This document shows, piece after piece, positions 35,243-44,294 of a stretch of DNA of 64,000 nucleotides. Under the pieces are notes generated by a model that saw only the letters and a list, made by a program, of their open reading frames with translations, made no database searches and was not told the DNA's origin. Position 1 is the stretch's first letter. Every line of letters begins with the position of its first letter. A program made the translations under genes and the position numbers. This stretch comes from Shewanella schlegeliana (GTDB lineage Bacteria; Pseudomonadota; Gammaproteobacteria; Enterobacterales; Shewanellaceae), in NCBI RefSeq assembly GCF_016765635.1, contig NZ_JAESVD010000001.1, positions 248,001-312,000 on the forward strand, written 5' to 3'.

Positions 35243-36682
35243 TCAGTATTGGCGTAGTAACTTAAATGCTTCTGTAATCTTGTTTACATCTTTTATCCCT
35301 GGGCTTTGCTCAAGGCCAGAGTTAAAGTCTAAGCCGTAAAAGCCTTGGGCTGCTGCTTGTACTGTATTTGCTGGGCTTAAGCCGCCAGCAAGTAGCGCAG
35401 CATCTCGGTTTGGCAGTACTTTTTGCCAATCAAAGGTTTGGCCTGTACCGCCAAATTGACCGTCTGATTTGCTGTCAAATACGATGCGATCAATGCCTTG
35501 TGGGATAACAAGCTCATCGCCGCTATTGCCCTCAGCATCGATACTTACTGCAACCGCTTTCCAAATTTGAGTCTGGCAGTTTAGTTCTGCAAAAATGGCC
35601 TTTAACTGCTGAATTTCAAGGGCCGTTTCTTTACCGTGTAACTGCACTGCAAACAGATCTAAATCAACGGCGAGCCTTGCAATAACGTCGACCGCTTCAT
35701 TGACAAATACCCCAACCAGATTGAGCTTAGTGCCACTCTGTTTTAGCTGTTTGACTAACTCTTGTGCTTGCTCGGTTGTCACGGCTCGTGGTGACTTTTT
35801 TGCAAAAATGAGTCCGCCATAGACGGCGCCAGCTTTGGCAACAGCGAGCATGTCTTCGATACGGGTCAGGCCACACACTTTATTGTGACCAAAAGTCAGA
35901 GTTCGGCACGCAAGGTCGAGATCGTCTTCGGCCATTAATGAGCTGCCCACTAAGAAACCATCGACTAATGGCGCTAAGCGGCGAACTTGGGCTTGGTTAT
36001 AAATACCCGATTCACTGATCACCACTCTGTCGGCCGGGATGTGGGGGGCAAGCGTTTCTGTGGTAGCAAGATCAGTCGAGAGATCGCGAAGGTTGCGGTT
36101 ATTGATGCCGATAATGGCGGCATTAAGCGCAATGGCGCGGCTCAGCTCTGCTTCATTACTCACTTCGGTCAAGATATCCAGCTGATAGTTAGTCGCTTGT
36201 GCCGCGAGAGCTTGATATCTTGCATCATCCAGTACCGATAGCATCAATAGAATCGCATCTGCACCTTGGTGAGCGGCAAGCTTGACCTGATACTCATCGA
36301 CGAAAAAGTCTTTGCACAAGATAGGCTGAGTCACGCGAGCGCGCACTCGTGGAATATAGTCCATGTCTCCTTGGAAGAACTGCTCATCGGTTAATACCGA
36401 GATGCCCGCTGCATAGCGGTTATAGACATCGGCGATAGCATCGACATCAAACACATCTCGAATTAAGCCTTTAGATGGACTGGCTTTTTTGCACTCTAAA
36501 ATAAACCCAGCATTGGGGGCTTTAAGGGCATCAAATAAACTTCTGTCAGACACTTTAGGGGTAAGGTTTGCTTCAGGAAAACGTTGCTTCAGAGAGGCGA
36601 TATGAGCCGCTTTAGTATCAACAATTTTGGTTAATACGTTGCTTTCTTTGGCCACCGTAGTTTCTCGTAGATCTGTGCTCAC
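35243..36682 (-). CDS. trpC: Bifunctional indole-3-glycerol phosphate synthase / phosphoribosylanthranilate isomerase
   Basis: Fused TrpC-TrpF, as in enterics. TrpC half: ILECKKASPSKGLIRDVFD, ISVLTDEQFFQG, ILCKDFFVD, IIGINNRNLRDL. TrpF half: KVCGLTRIEDM, GLIFAKKSPRAVT, VFDSKSDGQFGGTGQTFDW. The frame opens at an ATG at 36718 inside trpD, but a GTG at 36682 has an AAGGAG 7 nt upstream and lies 1 bp after the trpD stop, so it is the probable start (480 residues). Confidence 0.95.
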   Translation of the reverse strand: MSTDLRETTVAKESNVLTKIVDTKAAHIASLKQRFPEANLTPKVSDRSLFDALKAPNAGFILECKKASPSKGLIRDVFDVDAIADVYNRYAAGISVLTDEQFFQGDMDYIPRVRARVTQPILCKDFFVDEYQVKLAAHQGADAILLMLSVLDDARYQALAAQATNYQLDILTEVSNEAELSRAIALNAAIIGINNRNLRDLSTDLATTETLAPHIPADRVVISESGIYNQAQVRRLAPLVDGFLVGSSLMAEDDLDLACRTLTFGHNKVCGLTRIEDMLAVAKAGAVYGGLIFAKKSPRAVTTEQAQELVKQLKQSGTKLNLVGVFVNEAVDVIARLAVDLDLFAVQLHGKETALEIQQLKAIFAELNCQTQIWKAVAVSIDAEGNSGDELVIPQGIDRIVFDSKSDGQFGGTGQTFDWQKVLPNRDAALLAGGLSPANTVQAAAQGFYGLDFNSGLEQSPGIKDVNKITEAFKLLRQY

Positions 36683-36683
36683 A

Positions 36684-37745
36684 TTAAGCTCCTTTGCCAG
36701 CTTGGCTAGCGTTAGCAAGTTGGGTTAATAATTCGTAAGCTTTACCGCTCTTTATTGTCTCTAATGCTAAGGCTGTGCCTGACTTTATGTCATCACAAAT
36801 GCCAGCAACATACAGGGCGCAGCCTGCATTAATGGCGACAGCATTCATATGGGCGTTTTTTCCTGTGCCTTTAAGTATGGCGCGGGTGTACTCTGCGTTC
36901 TCTTCTGGTGCACCACCTTCTAAATCAGCAAGCTCTGCCATTGGGACGCCAAGCATCGCGGGGGTGATACGGTACTCGCTGATCTCACCCTCTTTTAACT
37001 CGTGTACTAAGGTATCACCGTGCAGCGCGACTTCATCTAGGCCGCTACCATGAACCACCATCGCACGCTTAATACCAAGGGCTTTCACCACTTGTGCAAT
37101 TGGTGCGACTAGCTCAGGACTATAGACGCCTAGCAGCATAAAGTCAGGGTGTGATGGGTTGATTAGTGGACCAAGCACATTAAATAGGGTACGGGTTTTA
37201 AGCGCTTGGCGTACTGGCACTGCATGGGCAACACCGCCGTGATAGTGAGGTGCAAACAGGAAGCACAAGCCTAACTCGTCTAAGCAATCGCGGGCGGTTT
37301 CTGGCGCCATGGTTAAATCGATGCCAAATTGAGCCAATAAGTCTGACGAACCTGATTTGCTCGATACACTGCGATTACCGTGTTTAGCGACATTGGCGCC
37401 AGCCGCTGCAGCAACGAACGCGGCGGTGGTAGAGATATTAATAGTGTTGTGGCCATCACCGCCTGTACCAACGATATCGACGATGCCTTGGTTCGCTGTA
37501 GCGCTATTTAGTGCTGGAAACTCTTTCGCTGCCGCTCTAAGTGCATCGGCTGCACCAGATATTTCGTCGATCGTTTCGCCGCGCATCTTCATTGCAACCA
37601 GCATACCCGCCATAGTCACTTCATTCATTTCACCTTGAATAATCTGGCTAAATAATGATTTGGCTTCTGCTCGAGATAGGCTCTCTCCGCAATAAAGAGA
37701 TTCGATAAGGGCTTGTGTAGGCTTGATTTGTGTTTGGCTCATCAT
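36684..37745 (-). CDS. trpD: Anthranilate phosphoribosyltransferase
   Basis: Transfers phosphoribosyl from PRPP to anthranilate. Shows DIVGTGGDGHNTINISTTAAFVAAAAG, KHGNRSVSSKSGSSDLL and LFNVLGPLINP, the PRPP and Mg2+ loops. Here TrpD is separate from TrpG, unlike the E. coli TrpGD fusion. Two adjacent ATGs (37745, 37742) are possible; the second has better Shine-Dalgarno spacing. One base separates it from trpG. Confidence 0.97.
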   Translation of the reverse strand: MMSQTQIKPTQALIESLYCGESLSRAEAKSLFSQIIQGEMNEVTMAGMLVAMKMRGETIDEISGAADALRAAAKEFPALNSATANQGIVDIVGTGGDGHNTINISTTAAFVAAAAGANVAKHGNRSVSSKSGSSDLLAQFGIDLTMAPETARDCLDELGLCFLFAPHYHGGVAHAVPVRQALKTRTLFNVLGPLINPSHPDFMLLGVYSPELVAPIAQVVKALGIKRAMVVHGSGLDEVALHGDTLVHELKEGEISEYRITPAMLGVPMAELADLEGGAPEENAEYTRAILKGTGKNAHMNAVAINAGCALYVAGICDDIKSGTALALETIKSGKAYELLTQLANASQAGKGA

Positions 37746-37746
37746 C

Positions 37747-38361
37747 TTATCCTTTTTCGTTATCGTGGCAGTTATTCGCTAATGCGCGAGAAAGATAATC
37801 TAAGCTTTGGACTAAAAGCTGGCTACCTAGAGTGGTTAAAATTGACTCCGGATGAAACTGAAATCCCACCGCTTTATCTTGTCTGTGGATGATTGCCATT
37901 GGCATCTCTTCAGTGGTCGCAATGACCTCTAGGCAATCGGGTACTTGGGTCGCGACTAAGCTGTGGTAACGGGCAACCGGAAGTGGTGTGGGGAGATCTG
38001 CAAAGATATCTGTACCATTATGAAAAGTCGGGCTTGCTTTACCATGAACCACTTGTTTTGCGCGCTCCACTTTGCCGCCATAATGCTCAACCAACGCCTG
38101 ATGTCCAAGGCAAATTCCCAGCATGGGCACCTTGCCAGCTACACATTCAATCAAAGCCATTAACGAGCCCGCTTCATGGGGCGCGCCGGGACCTGGTGAC
38201 AGCACTAACGCCGCGGGTACGGTTTCATTGAGTAATTTGTTAGCGATAAAGTTTGCATCGACATCGTTGCGGTAGATCACTACTTCGTAACCTAGGCTTC
38301 TAAATTGGTCCACTAAGTTGTAAGTGAAGGAGTCAAAGTTATCTAACAGATAGATTTTCAT
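37747..38361 (-). CDS. trpG: Anthranilate synthase glutamine amidotransferase component
   Basis: Class I glutaminase feeding ammonia to TrpE. DNFDSFTYNLVDQFRSLG, the nucleophile Cys in PMLGICLGHQALVEHYGG, and the His-Glu pair in VGFQFHPESILT are intact. 204 residues. Overlaps trpE by 4 bp (ATGA). Confidence 0.97.
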   Translation of the reverse strand: MKIYLLDNFDSFTYNLVDQFRSLGYEVVIYRNDVDANFIANKLLNETVPAALVLSPGPGAPHEAGSLMALIECVAGKVPMLGICLGHQALVEHYGGKVERAKQVVHGKASPTFHNGTDIFADLPTPLPVARYHSLVATQVPDCLEVIATTEEMPMAIIHRQDKAVGFQFHPESILTTLGSQLLVQSLDYLSRALANNCHDNEKG

Positions 38362-39938
38362 AGCCCACCTCCCATCTTAATGGCTGAAATAACCGCTTGG
38401 GCCTTTTGCCGAGTTTCATCGGCCTCCGCCTGAGGGTCTGAATCAAATACTACGCCTGCGCCCGCTTGAATAAAGGCTATGCCATCTTTTACAAAGGCTG
38501 AGCGAATAACAATGCAGGTATCCATATCGCCAAGGCCATTGAGGTAGCCTACCGCGCCGCCATAGCTACCGCGACGTGTTTTCTCTGCACTGCGAATAAG
38601 TTGAGCCGCACTGACTTTAGGTGCTCCGGTTAAGGTGCCCATATTCATACAAGCCTGATAGGCATGCAGTGCATCTAAATCGAATCGAAGTTGCCCGGTA
38701 ACACGGCTAACGAGGTGCATCACATGGGAGTATCGGTCCACTTTTAATAGCTCTGGCACTTTACGAGTACCACTTTGGCTGATACGAGCGATATCGTTAC
38801 GAGCTAAGTCCACAAGCATGATGTGCTCTGACAACTCTTTTTTATCAAGGCGCAATTCAAGCTCGTTACGGCTATCGAGATCAAAATCGATTTCGCCACT
38901 AGCATTCTTGCCGCGTTTACGTGTCCCAGCAATCGGGTAGATCTCTACTTGGTTGCTCTTTGCCTCATATTTAAGGGCGCTTTCAGGTGACGCGCCAAAC
39001 AGTGTGAAGTCATCGCCACGAAAGTAAAACATGTAAGGACTTGGGTTTGTCAGTCTCAGTGCGCGATAGGCTCCTAATGTATTGGGGCAAGGTAGGCTGA
39101 AACTGCGCGATGGAACCACTTGGAAAATATCGCCAGCGATGATGTGCTCTTTTAGGTTATTGACCGTATCTTTAAAGTCATGGTCTGAAATATTCACCTG
39201 AGTCTCGGCATCAACACCGACCAGCTCTGCAATGGGCGCTAATGAGTGGCAGGCTTGTTGTAATTCGGCCATGCGCTCGGTGAGCTGATGTTTAACCTGA
39301 TTTGAGGCTGTTTGTGTCGGCTCGATAAATTGATGAGTCACAATCTCAGCGCTTTGCTGCTGATGATCCACAAGAATCAGGGTTTCGGCGAGATAAAATA
39401 GATAGTCAGGGCAGGTGTTATCACCTTCTGGCACGCTTGGCAGTGGCTCGACAGTATCGATTAAGTCGTAGGAGAGTACGCCACCTAAAAACAGATCTTC
39501 AAACTCGGGGCTTTCATCGCAGCGAATGTACTTAACCAGCGCGCGCAGACCATCGAGAGGCGAGGTTGACTTTAGGCGAGCGTCTTCATCTAGCTGGTTA
39601 GATTCTTTTTGAAGCGTTAGGCTTAATCTTGAGCCACTATGATGCTTAATTTCTGTTGCTGGAAAGCCTTGTTTGAAGAAGAACTTGATTGGCGCGAGTA
39701 GTGTCTTACCGTTGTCTGTTAACGCGCTAAATTCAAGTTGGTAGCCACTGCAGCGGATCATCATTGCTGCGTGGGTCAACACGATGCTCTTTAGGTGATC
39801 TTTGCTATCAATTTCAGCCGACTCTAGCAGCATGGTGTGAGGGGCATCTTGAGTCACATGCTGGTATAGACAAAGTGGATCGTCATGATACGCCAGCGCC
39901 TCTTTTTGGGTGATAACCTTAGCGATAGTGTGTTCCAT
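38358..39938 (-). CDS. trpE: Anthranilate synthase component I
   Basis: Makes anthranilate from chorismate. The N-terminal part carries the tryptophan-feedback site (MLLESAEIDSKDH), followed by the chorismate-binding domain (NPSPYMFYFRGDDFTLFGASPESALKY, PIAGTRKRG, ELSEHIMLVDLARNDI, MGTLTGAPKVSAAQLI, GGAVGYLNG). 526 residues. First structural gene of the operon, behind a leader peptide and attenuator. Confidence 0.97.
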   Translation of the reverse strand: MEHTIAKVITQKEALAYHDDPLCLYQHVTQDAPHTMLLESAEIDSKDHLKSIVLTHAAMMIRCSGYQLEFSALTDNGKTLLAPIKFFFKQGFPATEIKHHSGSRLSLTLQKESNQLDEDARLKSTSPLDGLRALVKYIRCDESPEFEDLFLGGVLSYDLIDTVEPLPSVPEGDNTCPDYLFYLAETLILVDHQQQSAEIVTHQFIEPTQTASNQVKHQLTERMAELQQACHSLAPIAELVGVDAETQVNISDHDFKDTVNNLKEHIIAGDIFQVVPSRSFSLPCPNTLGAYRALRLTNPSPYMFYFRGDDFTLFGASPESALKYEAKSNQVEIYPIAGTRKRGKNASGEIDFDLDSRNELELRLDKKELSEHIMLVDLARNDIARISQSGTRKVPELLKVDRYSHVMHLVSRVTGQLRFDLDALHAYQACMNMGTLTGAPKVSAAQLIRSAEKTRRGSYGGAVGYLNGLGDMDTCIVIRSAFVKDGIAFIQAGAGVVFDSDPQAEADETRQKAQAVISAIKMGGGL

Positions 39939-40049
39939 GCTTATGCTCCTGCCTTGTAGGGTACTGCATTGTTCATTGTTTTATCTCACTTTTCTAGCCT
40001 GCCGCTTCGGGTTTTCTCTCTTCTTGCTTATTTTATTATCGCTCAGATA

Positions 40050-40082
40050 CAAGAAAGCCCGCAGTGTATGCGGGCTTTCTTG
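40050..40082 (-). terminator. trp attenuator terminator
   Basis: Perfect 14-bp stem CAAGAAAGCCCGCA / TGCGGGCTTTCTTG with 5-nt loop, between trpL and trpE. A second, smaller hairpin (CTCAG aaaa CTGAG) sits between the leader ORF and the terminator and could form part of the antiterminator set. The T tract after the stem is short. Confidence 0.85.
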
Positions 40083-40128
40083 TTGAATCTTGACTCAGTT
40101 TTCTGAGCACACAGTTCCACACTACCCG

Positions 40129-40185
40129 CTAATTTGGGAAGTGCCACCACCAATTAATGTTTTGGAAAGTAATAAACTGTGTCAT
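40129..40185 (-). CDS. trpL: trp operon leader peptide
   Basis: An 18-residue ORF on the minus strand, MTQFITFQNINWWWHFPN, with three consecutive Trp codons. It lies 46 bp ahead of the terminator hairpin and about 190 bp ahead of trpE. This is the classical ribosome-mediated attenuation arrangement: lack of charged tRNA-Trp stalls the ribosome at the Trp codons and prevents the terminator from forming. E. coli has two Trp codons, here three. Confidence 0.93.
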   Translation of the reverse strand: MTQFITFQNINWWWHFPN

Positions 40186-40217
40186 TAAAAATTCATCTTG
40201 TTTGTTTCAGTGGCTAT

Positions 40218-40247
40218 ATAAAAACATTTGCGGGTGAAAGCTGTCAA
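40218..40247 (-). promoter_or_regulatory. Candidate trp operon promoter
   Basis: On the minus strand a perfect -35 (TTGACA, 40247-40242) is followed after 18 bp by TTTTAT (40223-40218), a moderate -10. The start would fall about 25 bp before trpL. No clear TrpR operator palindrome was recognised. Confidence 0.45.
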
Positions 40248-40636
40248 TCGAATATTTCTGTTTTTGATTGATTTTCACTAATAGAGTGAAAATATTTTTC
40301 TAATTCCATCTTTCTAGCGTGATTTTAATGTTTTTTGAGTGGATCTTGCTAAAAATCTGCTCATTGAGTTTAGGTGTTTGTAGCAATCAGCCTGTTAATT
40401 AAACTCTGTGGGCGATAATACGCCAATCAAGGAGCTGACGGGCATGATGTAATATATCCAGTGGCCACTTTTTTCGTTAAGCGCACTGCTATCTTCTACT
40501 TAGCAAACGTGCGTTTAGGCTCGTGTCAGCAAGGTCAGGCTTGATCTAACTCAAATTTATTGCAATGTTTGTTAATTGTTTGTTGTGGTTTTTGCTGGTT
40601 TTGGCAAACTGAAAATGTGGCCCCAAAGGAGTGACT
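40248..40636. other. Divergent region between trp and the DUF1538 operon
   Basis: About 390 bp, AT-rich, expected to contain the promoter of the DUF1538 operon. No convincing sigma-54 or riboswitch signature was found. Confidence 0.35.
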
Positions 40637-41371
40637 ATGGCTTCAATTAATCAGCTTTTCAAAGCCTTGTTTAATAGTTTTAAAGATCTGATCCCGATAA
40701 TCTTGGTGGTCTGCTTCTTTGAGGTATTTGTTCTACAGCAAGCGCCAGATAATCTGTTGTCGATTCTTATCGGTCTTGTCTTCATTGTTGTCGGTTTAAC
40801 CTTCTTTGTATTTGGTCTCGAAATGGGGCTGTTTCCCATCGGTGAGTCTTTAGCACATGCCTTAGCGCGTAAAGGTAGTGTTTTTTGGCTGGTAGTTTTT
40901 TCCTTCTCTCTTGGTTTTGGCACCACGCTGGCCGAACCCGCATTAACGGCGGTGGCCAATGAGGCGGCAGAGGTTGCTGCAGAAGCGGGGGCGATAACAC
41001 CTACTGAAGAGTCAATGGATGACTACGCTTTGGGGTTGCGACTTACGGTTGCGTTATCGGTCGGGCTGGCAATTTTACTTGGGGTGGTCAGAATTTTAAA
41101 AGGTTGGCCTATTCATTATCTGATTATCTCTGGTTATATCATCGTCATGATTTTGACCTCATTTGCCCCAGAAAACATCATAGGTATCGCCTATGACTCG
41201 GGCGGGGTGACGACATCTACGATTACCGTGCCCTTAGTGACTGCGCTTGGTGTGGGTTTGGCAACGGTGATTAAAGGGCGCAACCCCATGCTTGATGGTT
41301 TCGGTTTGATAGCGTTTGCTAGCTTAATGCCGATGATCTTTGTGCTTATCTACGGAATGCTGGTGCTTTAA
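40637..41371 (+). CDS. DUF1538 membrane protein (first copy)
   Basis: 244 residues, six to seven hydrophobic segments. Contains the DUF1538 hallmarks [31 protein letters not shown] and [28 protein letters not shown] at 40637 with AAAGGA upstream is preferred over GTG at 40631. Function is not established for the family; the paired copies, repeated motifs and the P-II neighbour suggest a regulated transporter. Many genomes, as I recall, encode the two halves as a single fused protein. Confidence 0.8.
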   Translation: MASINQLFKALFNSFKDLIPIILVVCFFEVFVLQQAPDNLLSILIGLVFIVVGLTFFVFGLEMGLFPIGESLAHALARKGSVFWLVVFSFSLGFGTTLAEPALTAVANEAAEVAAEAGAITPTEESMDDYALGLRLTVALSVGLAILLGVVRILKGWPIHYLIISGYIIVMILTSFAPENIIGIAYDSGGVTTSTITVPLVTALGVGLATVIKGRNPMLDGFGLIAFASLMPMIFVLIYGMLVL

Positions 41372-41384
41372 TGGGAGTGCTTTA

Positions 41385-42170
41385 ATGGATATGTTGCAGC
41401 AACTGCTTGATACTTTGCTGATCACCATACGTGATGTTGTCCCCATTGCGATCATTCTATTTGGCTTTCAGCTTGGCGTGCTGAGAAGACCCGTGGCGAA
41501 TTGGCGCCGCGTAGCTGCTGGCTTTGTCTATGTCATTTTAGGGCTAAGCTTTTTCTTAGTGGGTCTTGAGATGGCGCTATTTCCGATAGGTGAGAGTATG
41601 GCTGAGCAGCTCACCTCCCATGAGTTTATCCATGAAGATGATCTTGAAAATACCGTTAATGGCTGGCAGGACTATTATTGGGTCTATATTTTTGCGGCGG
41701 CGATAGGCTTTAGTACAACCATTGCTGAGCCATCCTTGATTGCGGTTGCCATTAAAGCTAATCAGGTTTCTGGTGGCACCATCAGCATTCAGGGTTTGCG
41801 CATTTCGGTGGCTATCGGTGTTGCCTTTGGTATCGCATTAGGCTGTTTTCGTATCGTTGTGGGCGATCCTATTCATTACTACATTATGGCGGGCTATGTA
41901 TTGGTGGTGATCCAGACTTTTTACGCGCCTAAAACCATAGTGCCACTGGCCTATGACTCAGGTGGAGTGACTACCTCCACCGTAACCGTGCCGTTAGTGG
42001 CAGCCTTAGGTTTGGGGCTTGCCACCAATGTGGATGGTCGTAACCCGTTAATTGATGGCTTTGGCCTTATCGCCTTTGCCAGCTTATTTCCGATGATCAC
42101 TGTGATGGGCTATGCCCAGTTAGTGGAACTTAAGAATAAAACCCAAAAGGAGCGAGATAATGCGCTTTAA
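41385..42170 (+). CDS. DUF1538 membrane protein (second copy)
   Basis: 261 residues, paralogous to the preceding gene: FFLVGLEMALFPIGES, GFSTTIAEPSLIAVA and [25 protein letters not shown] repeat the same three blocks. The longer frame from 41340 overlaps the first gene; the ATG at 41385 (13 bp after the first gene's stop) aligns the two proteins. The repeated GG-TTST motif may line a substrate path. The two probably form a heterodimer. Confidence 0.8.
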   Translation: MDMLQQLLDTLLITIRDVVPIAIILFGFQLGVLRRPVANWRRVAAGFVYVILGLSFFLVGLEMALFPIGESMAEQLTSHEFIHEDDLENTVNGWQDYYWVYIFAAAIGFSTTIAEPSLIAVAIKANQVSGGTISIQGLRISVAIGVAFGIALGCFRIVVGDPIHYYIMAGYVLVVIQTFYAPKTIVPLAYDSGGVTTSTVTVPLVAALGLGLATNVDGRNPLIDGFGLIAFASLFPMITVMGYAQLVELKNKTQKERDNAL

Positions 42171-42510
42171 ACTGATCTTGGTGTTTATTGATGACGCCTG
42201 TACCGACTCGATTCTTGATGCTGCACGCAGTAAAGGAGCGACGGGAGCGACTGTGATTAATCATGCGCGCGGTGAAGGTTTGAATAAACAGAAAACCTTT
42301 ATGGGTCTGTCTTTAGACGTGCAGCGTGATGTGGTGCTGCTACTGGTTGAAGAGCACCTATGTCGAGCGATTTTAGAAACTGTCAGTGAAGTGGGCGGCT
42401 TTGATAGTGATTCGGGTAAAGGTATTGCCATTCAAATTGATGTGGAAGACGCCGTAGGGGTTGCCCACCAAGTACAAAAACTAACTCATGATATTGAGGA
42501 TCAAATATGA
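42160..42510 (+). CDS. P-II-like signalling protein
   Basis: 116 residues with the P-II ferredoxin-like pattern: FKLILVFIDDACTDSILDAARSKGATGATVINHARGEG (helix 1, strand 2 and T-loop base) and GKGIAIQIDVEDAVGV near the end. The canonical T-loop uridylylation Tyr is not apparent (here KTFMGLSLD). P-II trimers bind adenine nucleotides and often gate a transporter. The start overlaps the second DUF1538 gene by 11 bp, and the gene overlaps the CBS gene by 4 bp. Confidence 0.8.
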   Translation: MRFKLILVFIDDACTDSILDAARSKGATGATVINHARGEGLNKQKTFMGLSLDVQRDVVLLLVEEHLCRAILETVSEVGGFDSDSGKGIAIQIDVEDAVGVAHQVQKLTHDIEDQI

Positions 42511-42914
42511 AGACTGAAAATCTGGTAAGAAATCATGATGTCATGAGTCAAGATTACGCCATGATCGATGGCCTGCAAACCGTGGCTGAGGCCATTGAAC
42601 ACGCAGTGAAAAGCAGGGTGAATGTGCTGTTTGTTAATAAGCGCCATGCCGATGATGAGTTCGGTATGGTATTGATGAGTGACATTGCCAAGAAGGTGCT
42701 GGCGCAGGATAGATCGCCCGAGAGAGTCAACGTTTATGAGATCATGGTCAAGCCTGTACTATGTGTCCCCGGCACGATGGATGTGCGTTACAGTGCGCGG
42801 CTATTTGAGCGTTTCGGCATTACCAAGGCTCCAGTGATAGAGAGCGGTAAGATAGCCGGTTTGGTAAGTTACCACGACATAGTACTCAAAGGCATGATCA
42901 ATAAGGTGAGCTAG
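42507..42914 (+). CDS. CBS-pair domain protein
   Basis: 135 residues made of two CBS motifs: VMSQDYAMIDGLQTVAEAIEHAVKSRVNVLFVNK and IMVKPVLCVPGTMDVRYSARLFERFGITKAPVIE, ending GLVSYHDIVLKGM. CBS pairs bind AMP, ATP or SAM and sense energy or cofactor state. Its 4-bp overlap with the P-II gene suggests it co-regulates the DUF1538 pair. Last gene of the operon. Confidence 0.88.
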   Translation: MKTENLVRNHDVMSQDYAMIDGLQTVAEAIEHAVKSRVNVLFVNKRHADDEFGMVLMSDIAKKVLAQDRSPERVNVYEIMVKPVLCVPGTMDVRYSARLFERFGITKAPVIESGKIAGLVSYHDIVLKGMINKVS

Positions 42915-43078
42915 TCTTTTGTAAATAGGCGCTGAGTTAGGGTTAATTCGGCGCCTGTTACTACTAAGCTGTTAGCTCAGACTTATTCTTCCCTCTTATT
43001 CCTTACACTTTATTCTTTAAGAGAGCTGTATTCTGCTACACTGGCTCTGGTTATTTTTCAATTTAAGCTCAATTTGTT

Positions 43079-43888
43079 ATGCAGCGCCCACCACTACGTC
43101 AAGCCAAAACCATCGATAATGTATTTAATAGTGCCTATTGGCATCTGAGCCAGCAAGACTTCACCATTAATGAAATTCGCAGCAAGCTTGAGCGAAAAAC
43201 CGAAAACCAAGAGTGGATCGATACGGTACTCGCGAGGCTGATAGAGAGTGGCTATCTAAAAAATGATTTTGACTTTGCTGTACGCTATTGCGAGCTGGCT
43301 TTTAGTCATGAGTTGGGGGCCGGCGCAATAAGGCGCAAGTTACAACGGCGCGGTGTATCCCTTACTGAGATTGACTGCGCGATAGAGCGGGTGATGGATG
43401 AGCAAAATATCGATAGTTATAAGATGGCAACGTCTAGACTCCTTGGTCGATATGATAACTTTCATGGTACTAATAAAGAGAAAGTCTACGCTCAGATGAC
43501 CACAAAAGGTTTTTCTCGAGTAGAGATTGAGCACGCCTTATCACTACATCCGATGCGTGACACGCTACGTAGTAAATTGGCCATCAAGGCAGATAAAGTC
43601 GACTTAAGCCGTGAAATAATCAAGTTACATAACAAAGGCAAAGGGCAAACTTTGATTGAGCAGGAGCTTAAGCAGCGACAGATCGATTTGAGCGACTTTG
43701 AAGACACTTTGCACCAATTGACACTCGTAGGTGAAGTCGATTTTTATCAAAGCTGCAAAGATGAGTTAACTAAAAAGCGTTATGACTTATCGGACTATAA
43801 AGAAAAGTCTAAAGCCTACGCCTACTTATCCCGTAAAGGGTTTAGCAGTGATGAGATCAAAGAAGCGATGAGCCCAGATGATGAGTAA
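43079..43888 (+). CDS. Long RecX-family protein
   Basis: 269 residues with repeated RecX three-helix units: AYWHLSQQDFTINEIRSKLERK, YCELAFSHELGAGAIRRKLQRRGVS, VYAQMTTKGFSRVEIEHAL, and AYLSRKGFSSDEIKEAM. Classical RecX (about 150 residues) binds RecA filaments and inhibits them; that gene usually sits next to recA, not here. This is thus a longer relative of uncertain role. The stop codon overlaps the left end of the repeat element at 43888. Confidence 0.7.
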   Translation: MQRPPLRQAKTIDNVFNSAYWHLSQQDFTINEIRSKLERKTENQEWIDTVLARLIESGYLKNDFDFAVRYCELAFSHELGAGAIRRKLQRRGVSLTEIDCAIERVMDEQNIDSYKMATSRLLGRYDNFHGTNKEKVYAQMTTKGFSRVEIEHALSLHPMRDTLRSKLAIKADKVDLSREIIKLHNKGKGQTLIEQELKQRQIDLSDFEDTLHQLTLVGEVDFYQSCKDELTKKRYDLSDYKEKSKAYAYLSRKGFSSDEIKEAMSPDDE

Positions 43889-44267
43889 TACCAATCAGTA
43901 TAAGAAGTTGATCTACTCAGAACGTTTTTGGCAAACTAATTCAAGGCGAATAACTGAAAGAATGGTTGCTCCCTTGTGAAGTTGTTCAACGCAGAAGTAG
44001 GCAGCTAAAAACGCTCCAGAATGGCGAGTTTTAGCGGCTCTGATACTGTGACTCTTAAGGAACAAGAGGGAGCTTAAACGTAGAATAACTATGCTCTTCA
44101 CTCGTTGCAAACCACATGGTCTTGTATGTTCCAGACATACATAAGACATTTCCTCCATCCATGGAGGTCAGATGTGGTGAATGTCATTAATGCAGGAGCA
44201 TTTAATTACCTTGTCTCAGTGCCGCTAAACTCTCGCTGAGCGACCAAATCTTTATACTGATTGGTAT
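43888..44267. mobile_element. MITE-like element with 16-bp terminal inverted repeats
   Basis: About 380 bp bounded by ATACCAATCAGTATAA (43888-43903) and its exact complement (44252-44267); weaker complementarity continues inward for about 20 more bases. No transposase frame inside. The interior holds palindromes GTATGT / ACATAC (44124-44140) and CCTCCAT cc ATGGAGG (44152-44167); the second is also in mosaic repeat unit B. A clear target duplication was not identified. Confidence 0.75.
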
Positions 44268-44294
44268 AATGTAATAGAATAATCACTTACGATC

